Of a stretch of DNA of 64,000 nucleotides, positions 46,625-54,954 are shown piece after piece. The stretch lies in contig CAIFEB010000002.1 of the NCBI GenBank assembly GCA_903789375.1, positions 62,001 to 126,000 of the forward strand, written 5' to 3'. The notes under the pieces are model-generated. The model was not told the origin of the DNA and did not search any database. It saw only the letters and a list, made by a program, of their open reading frames with translations. The position numbers and the translations under genes were made by a program. How positions within the stretch are numbered: position 1 is the stretch's first letter; each line of letters opens with the position of its first letter. This DNA comes from an uncultured Eggerthellaceae bacterium (GTDB lineage Bacteria; Actinomycetota; Coriobacteriia; Coriobacteriales; Eggerthellaceae).

Positions 46625-46738
46625 AGCTGCAAGACGCAGACCCAGGGAGTTGCGGACCCCCAAGAGGTTTGCGAACACAAAAGGTTGCGGGCCCGAGGCT
46701 GTCAGAAGCTCGGGCCCGCAACCAGCGGAAAGCGCGAA
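46625..46738. repeat. Decayed repeats and strong hairpin after the formate dehydrogenase operon
   Basis: Three near-repeats GTTGCGGACC, GTTTGCGAAC and GTTGCGGGCC lie about 25-30 bases apart. The last forms a 15-bp perfect stem GGTTGCGGGCCCGAG / CTCGGGCCCGCAACC (46683-46723). No T-run follows. It probably ends the operon transcript from either side, as the flanking genes converge. Confidence 0.75.
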
Positions 46739-47077
46739 TTATCGAACGATTTCAGAAAGAATCGCTCTGATTGCGACGATGTCGACTTCGGCAAGATGAC
46801 CGATGAGGCCGGCAGTGCCCAAATAGCCGGGGGGAATCTCGGCGATGCGGTCGAGACGAGCGATAGAAGACTTGTCGAGCCCCGCAGCCTCCCATTCGCG
46901 TATGAGGTAATCGTGCTCGAGGGAAAGTCTGTTGGTCGCGCTTGTCACCATGGTCACGACCGAGCCGTCCGCACGCGACGCCAGCACGATGACGGGTCGG
47001 TACTTGTATCCATGTCCCTCGGAGAAGTCGAAGCGAGCATGCCAGACCTCCCAGGGTTGCGGAATGTTCTCACTCAT
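46739..47077 (-). CDS. PemK/MazF-family toxin
   Basis: 112 residues. The fold is seen in PQPWEVWHARFDFSEGHGYK, then RPVIVLASRADGSVVTMVTS and ARLDRIAEIPPGYLGTAGLIG, matching endoribonuclease toxins of the MazF/PemK type. The ATG at 47077 lies inside the antitoxin gene's end (8-base overlap). An in-frame upstream start is rejected because it would reach far into the antitoxin. It cleaves RNA when free of antitoxin (family knowledge). Confidence 0.85.
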   Translation of the reverse strand: MSENIPQPWEVWHARFDFSEGHGYKYRPVIVLASRADGSVVTMVTSATNRLSLEHDYLIREWEAAGLDKSSIARLDRIAEIPPGYLGTAGLIGHLAEVDIVAIRAILSEIVR

Positions 47078-47348
47078 CGTCGTCGTCCCAGTCCGACGGC
47101 AGTACGGCCACTCCCTCATCGTTCAGCTTGGGCTTGTAGGCAATTGCCGCAATGGCGTCGTAGGACGGGGCTTCCGGGCGAAGGTCGAAAGGAAGACCTC
47201 CAACCTCGATCGACTTGATGAGGAAGGTGTTGATTGCGTCGCTGAGGCTCAAACCCCAGCGGGCGTACACTTCCGTCGCGTTCTTCTTAACTTCATCCGT
47301 TGTGCGCGTCTTGATTTCAGCACGCCTCGTACCTACTGCTGTAGCCAT
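47070..47348 (-). CDS. RelB/DinJ-family antitoxin
   Basis: 92 residues. The N-terminal ribbon-helix-helix reads TRRAEIKTRTTDEVKKNA followed by YARWGLSLSDAINTFLIKS, a typical DinJ/RelB dimerisation and DNA-binding domain. The acidic C-terminus (PSDWDDDDE) binds the toxin. The ATG at 47348 has an AGGAGGTGCG ribosome site. The pairing of a RelB-type antitoxin with a PemK-type toxin is a mixed but known combination. Probably autoregulated through the repeat at 47365-47395. Confidence 0.88.
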   Translation of the reverse strand: MATAVGTRRAEIKTRTTDEVKKNATEVYARWGLSLSDAINTFLIKSIEVGGLPFDLRPEAPSYDAIAAIAYKPKLNDEGVAVLPSDWDDDDE

Positions 47349-47364
47349 AGCGCACCTCCTTTTA

Positions 47365-47395
47365 GTAGTACCCATAGTGTACCCATAATGGGTAA
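47365..47395 (-). promoter_or_regulatory. Operator-like repeats upstream of the antitoxin
   Basis: Two direct copies of TACCCATA and an inverted TGGGTA (TACCCATAATGGGTA forms a palindrome) lie just upstream of the antitoxin ribosome site. This is the expected place for RHH antitoxin binding. The inverted copy overlaps the start of the ORF6N fragment on the other strand. Confidence 0.7.
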
Positions 47396-47677
47396 CAGCA
47401 GCAACATCCGAATCAAGAACATGATCTACACCGTGCGCGGCGAGCAGGTAATGTTTGATGGTGGGCTGGCCGAGCTATACGGGGTCGAGACGAGCTACCT
47501 CAACAGGGCGGCGAAGCACAACGATGACAGGTTCCCCGAGGACTTCCGCTTCCAGCTCACCAAGAAGGAGTACCAGAACTTGAAATGCCAAATTGGCACA
47601 TCAAGTACCGAAAACGCGCATGGCGGCCTAAGGAAGTTGCCATACGTGTACACCGAGCAGGGCGTGGCAATACCCGC
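47388..47677 (+). pseudogene. Truncated ORF6N-domain gene
   Basis: About 95 codons encode the ORF6N DNA-binding domain found in phage antirepressors and mobile elements: NMIYTVRGEQVMFDGGLAEL, TSYLNRAAKHNDDRFPEDFR and LPYVYTEQGVA. The usual continuation (an aliphatic segment, then the C-terminal half) is absent; after GVAIP the frame reads unrelated DNA leading into the ion channel gene. It is a remnant left by a deletion. Confidence 0.8.
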
Positions 47678-47764
47678 AGACGCCTCGTCCCCGAACAGCC
47701 TCGTTTCCGCTATAGTGATTCCGTCCGATCGTCTGCTCCGCATCTTGCGGTCGAAAAGTTCTCT

Positions 47765-48190
47765 ATGCTCAACTTCAGGCTTCTCCGCGCCGTCTTCAAG
47801 AGCTCCGGCCTGGGGCACGTCACGGTCCTGTTCTGCTGCGCGTTCGTGGCGTGCGCGGCGCTGCTGGCGCTGTTCGAGCCCGGCATCGACGGAATCGGCG
47901 ATGCGCTCTGGTGCTGCTTCGAGACGGTCTCGACCATCGGGTTCGGCGACGTGCTGGTGCAGACGGCGCCCGGACAGACGGTGGTCGTGATTCTGAGCGT
48001 GGCGAGCATCTTCTTTTTGGCGGTGCTCACCGCGTTCGTCGTCAACTACTGCAGCGAGGCCATGCGCGCGCGGCGCGACCAGAGCATCGCGCTGTTCGTC
48101 GACCGGCTCGAACACCTCCCCGACTTGGATGCAGCCGAGCTCGCGGAGCTCTCCAACCAGGTGAAGGAGCTGCGGAAGAGGCGCGCATGA
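47765..48190 (+). CDS. Small two-helix potassium channel-like protein
   Basis: 141 residues with two membrane helices flanking a pore loop ETVSTIGFGDVLV. TIGFGD corresponds to the selectivity filter (commonly TVGYGD). A helical cytoplasmic tail follows (LDAAELAELSNQVKELRKRR). The ATG at 47765 gives the natural N-terminus; no strong ribosome site is visible, perhaps because the upstream DNA was replaced when the ORF6N gene was truncated. It would form tetrameric cation channels if expressed. The gene end overlaps the apparent start of the chloride channel fragment. Confidence 0.78.
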   Translation: MLNFRLLRAVFKSSGLGHVTVLFCCAFVACAALLALFEPGIDGIGDALWCCFETVSTIGFGDVLVQTAPGQTVVVILSVASIFFLAVLTAFVVNYCSEAMRARRDQSIALFVDRLEHLPDLDAAELAELSNQVKELRKRRA

Positions 48191-48233
48191 AAGGCAGCTC
48201 ACCTGAAGCACCGCACCGGGCGACGCGCGCTAC

Positions 48234-48653
48234 GTGGGCGGCTACGGTCCGGACGCGGGACGCGGGGGCTTTGCCTGGAAGCTCGCGCTCGCTGCTCTCT
48301 CGGTGGCGATCGGCTTCACGGCGGCGCTCGCCATCCGCGCGGTGATTTTCCTTGTCACCGCCTGCACGCACCTGCTGTGGGAGACGCTGCCCCAGGCGGT
48401 CGGCCTGCCATGCCCGGCGCTTGTCATCTGCACGCTCGGCGGGCTTTGCATCGGGCTGTGGACCAAGCGCTTCGGGGGTGCCCTGCAGCCGCTTTCCAGC
48501 GTGATGGCGGCCGTGCGCGAGCGCAGCGGCTACCGGGCGCAGAACGTCCCTGCAAGCGGCGTCGGCTTCGCGCTGCCGCGGGCGCTGCGCTTCCCGTCGG
48601 AGACGAGGAAAGAAGTCGGGGCGCCAGCCGCCGTCATATGTCATACAAATTGA
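48234..48653 (+). pseudogene. N-terminal fragment of a ClC-type chloride channel
   Basis: About 110 codons encode a first membrane region (KLALAALSVAIGFTAALAIR, then THLLWETLPQAVGLP and ICTLGGLCIGLWTKRFGG) followed by PLSSVMAAVRERSGYRAQ. This resembles the N-terminus of ClC-type proteins in related bacteria, which are 400 or more residues; the rest is missing. The natural start may be the ATG at 48187, overlapping the ion channel stop, which would need a frameshift near 48230. It is non-functional as it stands. Confidence 0.65.
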
Positions 48654-48673
48654 ATACAGTCAAACAGAGCATA

Positions 48674-48713
48674 CGGCCCACCCCGCGAAGGGAACCGCCC
48701 GCGGGGTGGGCCG
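48674..48713. terminator. Long GC-rich hairpin between convergent genes
   Basis: A 13-bp perfect inverted repeat CGGCCCACCCCGC / GCGGGGTGGGCCG with a 14-base loop. No T-run on either side. It is probably a bidirectional transcript end or mRNA stabiliser. Confidence 0.65.
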
Positions 48714-48765
48714 CATCACGCAACAAATCGCGATTTCGCGGGCGGTGCCGGTTCGACCATGTGTC

Positions 48766-50055
48766 TCATGCAGTGAGCGTGCGAATGGGAATTGCATAGA
48801 TACCGTCCTCGACGCGGTAGGCATACTCGGACACGCCCGTTATCACCGCCATGAACTCGGGCGGCCTGACACGCGCAGCCTTGTTCTCGCACAGCTTCTC
48901 CCTCAGACGCTTCAAGCTGGCAACGCCGTCAGGCACCTTCGCTTCGCTTGTCTTGACTTCGAATGCGGCCCATCGCCCATCGGCAAGTTCGACGATGGCA
49001 TCCGCTTCGAGCCCCGTTGCGTCACGATAGTAGCGAACGGGAACGTCCCCGCAGAGTTCCTGGGCCTCAGCGTAGATCTCAAGATCGCGCACGCAGAGAT
49101 TCTCAAACACCAGCCCAAACGTTTGCCAATCCGCCATCAGACCCTCAGGAAGAAGCGCGAGCTGGGCAACGACAAGCGACGGGTCTGCCAAATAGCGTTT
49201 CGGCTTGGTATTGAGACGCTTCGCTGATCGAGCGGGGGGCACCCACCCGGGAACCTCGTCGATAAGGTACGAGGCTCTGAGCAAATCGAGATACGCCGAT
49301 ACCGTCTGCACGCTTGGCACAGCTTCAGCCGAGGGGTCGGTTGCGTCCGCTGCCAAGGTTTTGTAAGTGGCCGCCTGCCCGGCGTTTCTTGCGAGCGAGA
49401 ACAGCACCCGCCTCATGAGCTCCGGGCCTTTGCCCTGGCTGGAAGCCGTCACCGTGCGGAAAAGCCGCAGATACTCACGGGCTATTTCCTGCGCGTCCCT
49501 TGCAGAAAGATCAATTGCTTCCGGCCAACCGCCCCGCGCGGCAAGCTCGACAAGCTCGCGAGCGTCCGTCTTCGTCCGTGTCGACTCGAACTCTCCCCGA
49601 AAAAGACCCGCAAGGGACACCTTCCCCGAAGAATCCCCGCTTTCGAAAAGGGACATGGGACGCATGCGAACACGACCGATACGCCCGGCGCCACTGTGCT
49701 GCGGAAGCTCAGCCTCGTCTTTCACGAGCGGCGAGGACGACCCCGTTAAGATGAAAGCCCCTCTCGTGCCCCTCGACTTGTCCACCTCATGCCGTACGAC
49801 ATCCCAGATTGCAGGCACTCGCTGCCATTCATCGATGACGTGCGGTCTTTCACCAGCAAGCATCGCCGTGGGGTCGTCCGTTGCAAGCATCAGATTCTCG
49901 TCGACGTAGCTTACGCTTTGCGCGTGCTTGAGCGCGCACCAGGTTTTACCGCACCACTTGGTACCTGCGATTTCGATAGCTCCGAAAATTCGCAGGTAGC
50001 GTTCGACTTTCGCATCGACCAACCTTGGGAGATACCCCTCGAGCTCGATAGGCAT
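48766..50055 (-). CDS. AAA ATPase of the DUF4143 group
   Basis: 429 residues. Walker A is variant: IAGTKWCGKTWCA. Walker B is HVIDEWQRVPAIW, and the sensor reads FILTGSSSPL. The C-terminal nuclease-like part has FENLCVRDLEIYA, YRDATGLEADAIVELADGRW and AAFEVKTSEAKV, matching the PD-(D/E)xK pattern (E..D..EVK). The ATG at 50055 has a GAGGAAG ribosome site. It is a distant relative of the ATPase at 35105-36406 (DEIQ versus DEWQ) and, like it, sits behind AT-rich repeats. Cellular role unknown; AAA/DUF4143 genes are often lost and gained between strains. Confidence 0.88.
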   Translation of the reverse strand: MPIELEGYLPRLVDAKVERYLRIFGAIEIAGTKWCGKTWCALKHAQSVSYVDENLMLATDDPTAMLAGERPHVIDEWQRVPAIWDVVRHEVDKSRGTRGAFILTGSSSPLVKDEAELPQHSGAGRIGRVRMRPMSLFESGDSSGKVSLAGLFRGEFESTRTKTDARELVELAARGGWPEAIDLSARDAQEIAREYLRLFRTVTASSQGKGPELMRRVLFSLARNAGQAATYKTLAADATDPSAEAVPSVQTVSAYLDLLRASYLIDEVPGWVPPARSAKRLNTKPKRYLADPSLVVAQLALLPEGLMADWQTFGLVFENLCVRDLEIYAEAQELCGDVPVRYYRDATGLEADAIVELADGRWAAFEVKTSEAKVPDGVASLKRLREKLCENKAARVRPPEFMAVITGVSEYAYRVEDGIYAIPIRTLTA

Positions 50056-50112
50056 ACCAACTTCCTCACTACGGGCATTGCTTCGCACGCAAACCGTTCT
50101 TTCTCGGGAGCG

Positions 50113-50227
50113 ATATCAATTTTCCCATATATTTAATATCGTTTTTCCGTCTATGTCGATATTGATTTTCCACTATTTTCAATATCGATTTTCCCCTGTT
50201 TTCTATACCACTCCCCTCACCCTCGGT
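50113..50227 (-). repeat. Five 23-bp iterons upstream of the second ATPase
   Basis: Units begin at 50113, 50136, 50159, 50182 and 50205, exactly 23 bases apart. The conserved core is ATATCGATTTTCC; the first four match it closely and the fifth is degenerate. The rest of each unit is AT-rich. The array lies 58-172 bases upstream of the start codon, so it probably covers the promoter. Confidence 0.85.
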
Positions 50228-50635
50228 ATCGTTTTCTGCCGTCACGTCGGCCGGCCTCCCACGTCTCATTCATCTGAGACTTCGCCGATGGCGGTAATGC
50301 GCGTCCGTACTTCCATGGGGGAGTCGACACGCATTCGGCTCGTATGGGACCGAATCGGGCACGCAGCAGCGAAGGGGCTGACAGAACGCCTGTGGAAAAC
50401 CAGGGCCCTGAGATGCCGCTTCAGGACGTTCAGGAATTCATTTATTCAGAAGGGATTCAATACGGTTGCTCCATGGCGCAAGCAATCGCGTCGAAGGTTG
50501 CGCTGAGGTGCGAAGACGGTTGCCCCGTGCCGTTACCGCTTTTGCGCTATGGCGCAAGCTAAGAACCCTTGGTTACGCTGGAGCGCATATGGGAAGACGT
50601 TTTTCCGCGATTTTCCGCTCGACCCCGAAATTTTT
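50228..50635. other. Non-coding stretch between iterons and tRNA region
   Basis: 408 bases without a recognisable gene. A short plus-strand frame (PLQDVQEFIYSEGIQYGCSM, ending near 50562) shows some codon-like character but no domain. Two near-copies of GCTATGGCGCAAGC lie at about 50472 and 50547. Confidence 0.4.
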
Positions 50636-50675
50636 TGTCGGTAGAATGTCGGCTGGATTGTCGGTCGGATGTCGG
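50636..50675. repeat. Four TGTCGG repeats at helical phasing
   Basis: TGTCGG occurs at 50636, 50647, 50659 and 50670, spaced 11, 12 and 11 bases, close to one DNA turn each. The array ends just before the terminator of the tRNA gene and faces one side of the helix, as binding sites often do. Confidence 0.7.
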
Positions 50676-50680
50676 TCAAC

Positions 50681-50712
50681 AAAAAAGCCTGACCGTTTAT
50701 ACAGGTCAGGCT
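50681..50712 (-). terminator. Terminator of the initiator tRNA gene
   Basis: Stem AGCCTGACC / GGTCAGGCT with loop TGTATAAAC, followed on the minus strand by six T residues. Confidence 0.9.
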
Positions 50713-50720
50713 AGGTGTTT

Positions 50721-50797
50721 TGGTCGCGGGGGCTGGATTTGAACCAACGACCTCCGGGTTATGAGCCCGGCGAGCTACCAGACTGCTCCACCCCGCA
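50721..50797 (-). tRNA. Initiator tRNA-fMet (CAT)
   Basis: 77 bases with encoded CCA. The anticodon loop CTCATAA is flanked by three G:C pairs (GGG/CCC), the initiator hallmark. The T-arm is GTTGG-TTCAAAT-CCAGC. Acceptor positions 2-7 pair (GCGGGG with CCCCGC); position 1 is T opposite G72, so there is no Watson-Crick 1:72 pair, as expected for initiators. A terminator follows. Confidence 0.96.
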
Positions 50798-50963
50798 TCG
50801 TTATATGTTCCGCTCGGCTCGCCGAATGCATTCCTAAGCGGCAAAAAGGTATGTTACAGCCCTCTTCCACACCTGGCAACGGTTTCGGAAGAAACGCCAC
50901 GTTCCCTTCACAAACGCCCCCGGGCGTGTCCATGCGCGCTGCCCGCATCGCTCGCGCCGCCCG

Positions 50964-51881
50964 CTAATCCTTGCCGTCAATCCCCAGGTACTCGCGCAGC
51001 GCTGGCCATTGCTCCGCCATGGTGCGCACGCCATCGATGTACGCGGCGAACAGCTTGTCCGTGTCGCGTTCCGCCGTGCCCGCGACGATTTCCTCCTTGG
51101 GCCAGATGGCGAACACCCCGCCGTCGTCGTGCAGGCGTTCCACCGCACGCCGCGCCGCGTTGTTTCGCTCGAACCGCGTGCCCAGAAGCTCGGCGAATCG
51201 CGGGTAGCGCGCATAGCGCGCCCGGTCGATCACCCACTCCGACGTGGTCTTCTGCCGAAAGCCGCGCGGGCGCGTGAGGATGACCACCTGGCGCCCAGCG
51301 TACTCCCGATGATCGCGCCTGAATGGAACGACATCCGCCACCCCGCCGTCGAGCAGGCGTTTCCCGTCCACATCCACCGCCCGGTTGGCGAACGGCACCG
51401 ACGCGCCGCCCACCATGTAGCGCATGCCGCGCTGCAGGTCATGCTCGTCGTCGTAATCGTGGTAGTCGGCGCACCCGCGCTCCATGTCCGTCGCAACCGA
51501 CACGAGCTTCGCCGGCGACTTGGTGAACCAGCTCTGGTCGAGCGGCTCCACCTTGTTCGGAAGCGTGTCGAAGATGTATTCCGACCCCACGTAATTGCCG
51601 GTCAAAAGCTTGGAACGCATCGACATGAACCGCCAGTCGCTTCGGTATTCCATGCTGAAGTACGCCATGCGCCCCGTCGCTCCGGCCACGTAGTTGTAGC
51701 CGCAGATGGCACCCGCCGACGTGCCTATCACCGACTCGGCGACCACGCCCCGATCGAGCAGGAAATCGACGGCGCCACATGTGAACAAGCTGCGCATCGC
51801 ACCGCCCTCAAGCACCAGCTGAAACGGCATCGTGCCGTGATCGGCCCAAACCGGGCGATCGACGTTTGACGATTGAGCCAT
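50964..51881 (-). CDS. Patatin-like phospholipase
   Basis: 305 residues. The glycine-rich oxyanion loop is LEGGAMRSLFTCG. The nucleophile elbow is GTSAGAICG, with Ser in GTSAG near residue 57. The catalytic Asp is in LLDGGVADVVP. This layout is the patatin/YjjU family of serine acylhydrolases. The reading frame is open far upstream, but the ATG at 51881 has a GAGGGAGG ribosome site and gives the normal N-terminus. It is likely cytoplasmic and acts on lipids; a monocistronic gene. Confidence 0.9.
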   Translation of the reverse strand: MAQSSNVDRPVWADHGTMPFQLVLEGGAMRSLFTCGAVDFLLDRGVVAESVIGTSAGAICGYNYVAGATGRMAYFSMEYRSDWRFMSMRSKLLTGNYVGSEYIFDTLPNKVEPLDQSWFTKSPAKLVSVATDMERGCADYHDYDDEHDLQRGMRYMVGGASVPFANRAVDVDGKRLLDGGVADVVPFRRDHREYAGRQVVILTRPRGFRQKTTSEWVIDRARYARYPRFAELLGTRFERNNAARRAVERLHDDGGVFAIWPKEEIVAGTAERDTDKLFAAYIDGVRTMAEQWPALREYLGIDGKD

Positions 51882-52073
51882 GAAACCTCCCTCTGAGCGC
51901 ATTCGCACCGTGCCCATTGTACGGTGCCCATCCGGCCAAAACGCTGCATTTGACCAGGTCGCGCGATATGCGCATCCTTCGGACACATCATGCCCACCTC
52001 TGGCGCCCGCCGCGCCAGCGATACAATCTGAAAGAAAGAACCTACGCACACGTCTTCGCACCAAGGAGCAGCC

Positions 52074-52883
52074 ATGCCCATCATCGACGCCCACGCTCAT
52101 ATTTATCCGAAGAAAATCGCCGAACGAGCCGTCGAAGGCATCGGCGACATGTACAACTACAGCGCCATGTACGGCAAGGGAACGGCCGAGCACCTGATCG
52201 GCTGCACCGCGGATACGCCCATCACGCATTTCCTCGTGCACTCGGTGGCCACGACGGCGCGGAGCGTGCCGCGTATCAACGACTTTCTGGCACAGGAGCA
52301 GCACGACCACAGCCAGTTCGTCGCCTTCGGCACCATGCATCAAGATTTCGCCGACAAGGAAGCCGAAGTCGACCGCGCCCTTGGCCTGGGGCTTCACGGG
52401 TTCAAGCTGCATCCCGACACGCAGCGCGTCAACATGGACGACCCGCGTCTCATGGAGTTCTACGAGATCATCGCCGGACGCGCGCCGCTCGTGGTGCACA
52501 CGGGCGATTACCGCTACGACTATTCCAGCCCCAAGCGGCTGCTGCACATCCTGAAAACCTTCCCCGACCTGGTCGTCGACGCCGCGCACATGGGCGGATG
52601 GTCGCAGTTCGACCGCGGGTACGACACGCTGCACGACATCGCGCACGCGTCCGACCGCGTGTTCGTCGACGCGTCGAGCACGGTCCACTTCACCGGGGTG
52701 CGCCACCTGCGCGAGCTCATCGACATGTGGGGCACCGACCGCGTGATGTTCGGATCGGACTACCCCATGTGGAACCCGGGCGGCGAGCTTGAGCAGCTGC
52801 GCGCGTGCGGGCTTTCGGAGGACGATTGGGAGAAGATCACCTGGCACAACGCCGAGTGCTTCACCGGCGTGACCATCGGATAG
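52074..52883 (+). CDS. Amidohydrolase family protein (TatD/amidohydrolase-2-like)
   Basis: 269 residues of a TIM-barrel metal hydrolase. The first metal motif is IIDAHAHIYP, Lys/His ligands appear in GFKLHPD and APLVVHTGDY, and the final acid is in VMFGSDYPMW. This is the amidohydrolase-2 pattern with a DxHxH start and a GSDxP end. The ATG follows AAGGAGCAGCC. Substrate unknown; such enzymes may be decarboxylases or hydrolases of small carboxylates. Monocistronic. Confidence 0.9.
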   Translation: MPIIDAHAHIYPKKIAERAVEGIGDMYNYSAMYGKGTAEHLIGCTADTPITHFLVHSVATTARSVPRINDFLAQEQHDHSQFVAFGTMHQDFADKEAEVDRALGLGLHGFKLHPDTQRVNMDDPRLMEFYEIIAGRAPLVVHTGDYRYDYSSPKRLLHILKTFPDLVVDAAHMGGWSQFDRGYDTLHDIAHASDRVFVDASSTVHFTGVRHLRELIDMWGTDRVMFGSDYPMWNPGGELEQLRACGLSEDDWEKITWHNAECFTGVTIG

Positions 52884-53057
52884 CCGACGACGGGCCGACC
52901 TCGCCGAAGCGACGAGCGCTGACGGGCCGTACCGAAACGGCGAGCGCACGCAGACGCCGCCGTTCGGCTGGCAACCCACCACCCGGCGCACTGACGCGGC
53001 AGAGCGCACATCGTCGCAGGTCAACCGACTGATCTGCAACCGCATGCGTCGGCGGCG
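52884..53057. repeat. Decayed tandem repeat after the amidohydrolase gene
   Basis: Two near-copies of GACGGGCCG...CCGAAACGGCGAGCGC, about 35 bases apart (52889 and 52921), in GC-rich non-coding DNA between convergent genes. No terminator T-run. Confidence 0.6.
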
Positions 53058-54383
53058 CTATTCGTCCTCGTCGACGTCCTTGGCAGGCGTGACGTTCACG
53101 CGAATCTTGTCGATGCTCAGGTTGTCCATGTCAACCACCATGAACGCGGCCTTCGCGCCGCGTGGGCCGTCGACGGACACCTTCTCGCCCTCCGACGGGA
53201 TGCGGTCGAACAGCGACAGCAGAAGCCCGCCTGCCGTTTCGCATTCGTCCGCTTCATCGGGCTCGAACCCGATGAGGTCGACCACGTCGTCGATAGGGTA
53301 CGACCCGTCGATCAGGTAACTGTTCTCGCCCAGCTTCACCACGTCGTCCTGGTCGCCGTGGTTGTACTCGTCCTGCGCGGCGCCCACCATCTGCTCCATG
53401 ATGTCGGTCATCGTGACGATGCCGGACGTGCCGCCATGCTCGTCGACCACCAGCACGATCTTCGTATGCTTGTTCTGCATGACCTGCAGCAGTTTGGCGA
53501 GCGGAATGCTCTCGGGCACTGCCTCGATCGGGCGAATGCGCATCTCGCTTGCCGGTTCATCGTCGTCTGCCAGGTACAGGTCCTTCACGTGGATGAATCC
53601 GACGATGCGGTCCTTGCTGCCCCGGCACACGGGGTAGCGCGTGAACTTGTAGTTGCGCACGAGCGCGCGGTTCTCGTCGATCGAATCCTCCAGGTCGACG
53701 CACACCAGGTCGGTGCGCGGCGTCATGATGGCCTCGGCATCCTTGTCGCCCAGGTCGAAGATGTTGTCGACGATCTCGTTCTGCTCGGGGTCGATGAGGC
53801 CGCTTTCGGTGGACTCGTCGATGAGCAGCTTGATTTCCTCGTCGGTGTACACATCGTGTTCGGTGGCGTCCTTGTGGCCTGCCAGGTGCACCACGCCGTT
53901 CGTGATGGAGTTGAACAGCCACATGATCGGGTAGGTGATGCGGTAGAACCAGTACAGAACGGGCGCCGTGTTCAGGGCATACTGCTCGGTGGCGAAGATG
54001 GCGAACGATTTGGGGATGAGCTCGCCCACCACGACGTGCAGCGTGGTCATGATGAAGTAGCCGAGCGCAACGGAAATGGTGGCGATGGCGGCCTCGGGCA
54101 TGCCGAACGGCGCGAAGATGGGACGGATGAGCGCGGCGAACGCCGGCTCGCCGAGCCAGCCCAACGCCAGCGATGCCAGCGTGATGCCCAGCTGGCAAGC
54201 GGAAAGGTAGGCGTTGACGTTGTCGGTCACGCGCTTGGCGTAGCGCGCGCCCTTGCGGCCCTCTTGCACGGCCATCTCAATCTGGGACGGGCGCACGCGC
54301 ACCATCGCGAATTCGCCAATGACGAAGAACGCGTTCATCCCCAGGAAGAACGCAATCAACACGAAGGTCAGCCATATCGGCAT
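53058..54383 (-). CDS. CNNM/CorC-type hemolysin family membrane protein
   Basis: 441 residues. Residues 1 to about 190 form the DUF21 transmembrane domain (NAFFVIGEFAMVRVR, LGITLASLALGWLGEP, VVVGELIPKSFAI). Two CBS domains follow (DAEAIMTPRTDLVCVD; VVDEHGGTSGIVTMTDIMEQM), and a CorC/HlyC domain ends the protein (SYLIDGSYPIDDVVDLIGF ... KVSVDGPRGAK). These proteins act in magnesium or other divalent cation transport. The ATG at 54383 begins at the first helix. Monocistronic, upstream of the mscL region in divergent orientation. Confidence 0.93.
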   Translation of the reverse strand: MPIWLTFVLIAFFLGMNAFFVIGEFAMVRVRPSQIEMAVQEGRKGARYAKRVTDNVNAYLSACQLGITLASLALGWLGEPAFAALIRPIFAPFGMPEAAIATISVALGYFIMTTLHVVVGELIPKSFAIFATEQYALNTAPVLYWFYRITYPIMWLFNSITNGVVHLAGHKDATEHDVYTDEEIKLLIDESTESGLIDPEQNEIVDNIFDLGDKDAEAIMTPRTDLVCVDLEDSIDENRALVRNYKFTRYPVCRGSKDRIVGFIHVKDLYLADDDEPASEMRIRPIEAVPESIPLAKLLQVMQNKHTKIVLVVDEHGGTSGIVTMTDIMEQMVGAAQDEYNHGDQDDVVKLGENSYLIDGSYPIDDVVDLIGFEPDEADECETAGGLLLSLFDRIPSEGEKVSVDGPRGAKAAFMVVDMDNLSIDKIRVNVTPAKDVDEDE

Positions 54384-54954
54384 ATGTGTTTGTCACTCCT
54401 CTGCCGGCGTGTCGGTCCGGCTCATGTGTCGTGCCCGCGGCGCAGGGGCTACAGTTCCATCAGCGTTGGTGTGCTGCTCGACGGTGAAAACATCGTCGTT
54501 CTGCCTGATTGCGGGCGGATTGTTTAATGATACATTGTATCCGACGACTTCCGCGCGACTCGCAGACGATACCGAACGGGCATATATCGCAGGACGTCTT
54601 CACAACGACGCGGCGAAAAGCCTGGCACCGGCTGCGCCCACACAATATGCGAACCGCAGGCGAAAGATGCAGAGCGCGCGGATGCGCGTCGGCGTCATCT
54701 TCCGCGGATGCGGCCGCGGCATGTTGGTACGGCGAATTGGAATGACGTGCGGAAGGCGCTGCCGCGGCGCGTGGACGGTGCGAACGCGGCGTGCGGACGG
54801 TGCGGGCGTGGAAGGCGCTGCGGCAGTACGCGGACGGCATCGCGGCTGCGTTGCGGCGGTGCGGCGGCGACGCGAGCGTGGTGCAGATGCGGCGTGTGGA
54901 AGGCGCTGCGGCGGCGTGGGCGCAGAAGCGGAACATCTACGAAAGGACGAAAAC
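54384..54954. repeat. 571-base divergent spacer with palindrome and GC-rich tandem repeats
   Basis: The left part holds a 13-bp AT-rich palindrome GATACATTGTATC (54529-54541), a possible operator. From about 54660 to 54950 the DNA consists of imperfect GC-rich units with the recurring core GTGTGGAAGGCGCTGCGGC (near 54746, 54809 and 54896). Long frames through it are composition artefacts. No gene is supported. Confidence 0.65.

Noticed and set aside
50113-50227. Plasmid replication iterons with a replication origin
   Set aside because: Iteron-like, but the adjacent gene is a DUF4143-type ATPase rather than a Rep protein and no other replication gene is near.
54384-54954. N-terminal extension of MscL encoded by the upstream open frame
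   Set aside because: The upstream frame is low-complexity repeat DNA; MscL begins at the conserved amphipathic helix with a ribosome site before ATG 54955.
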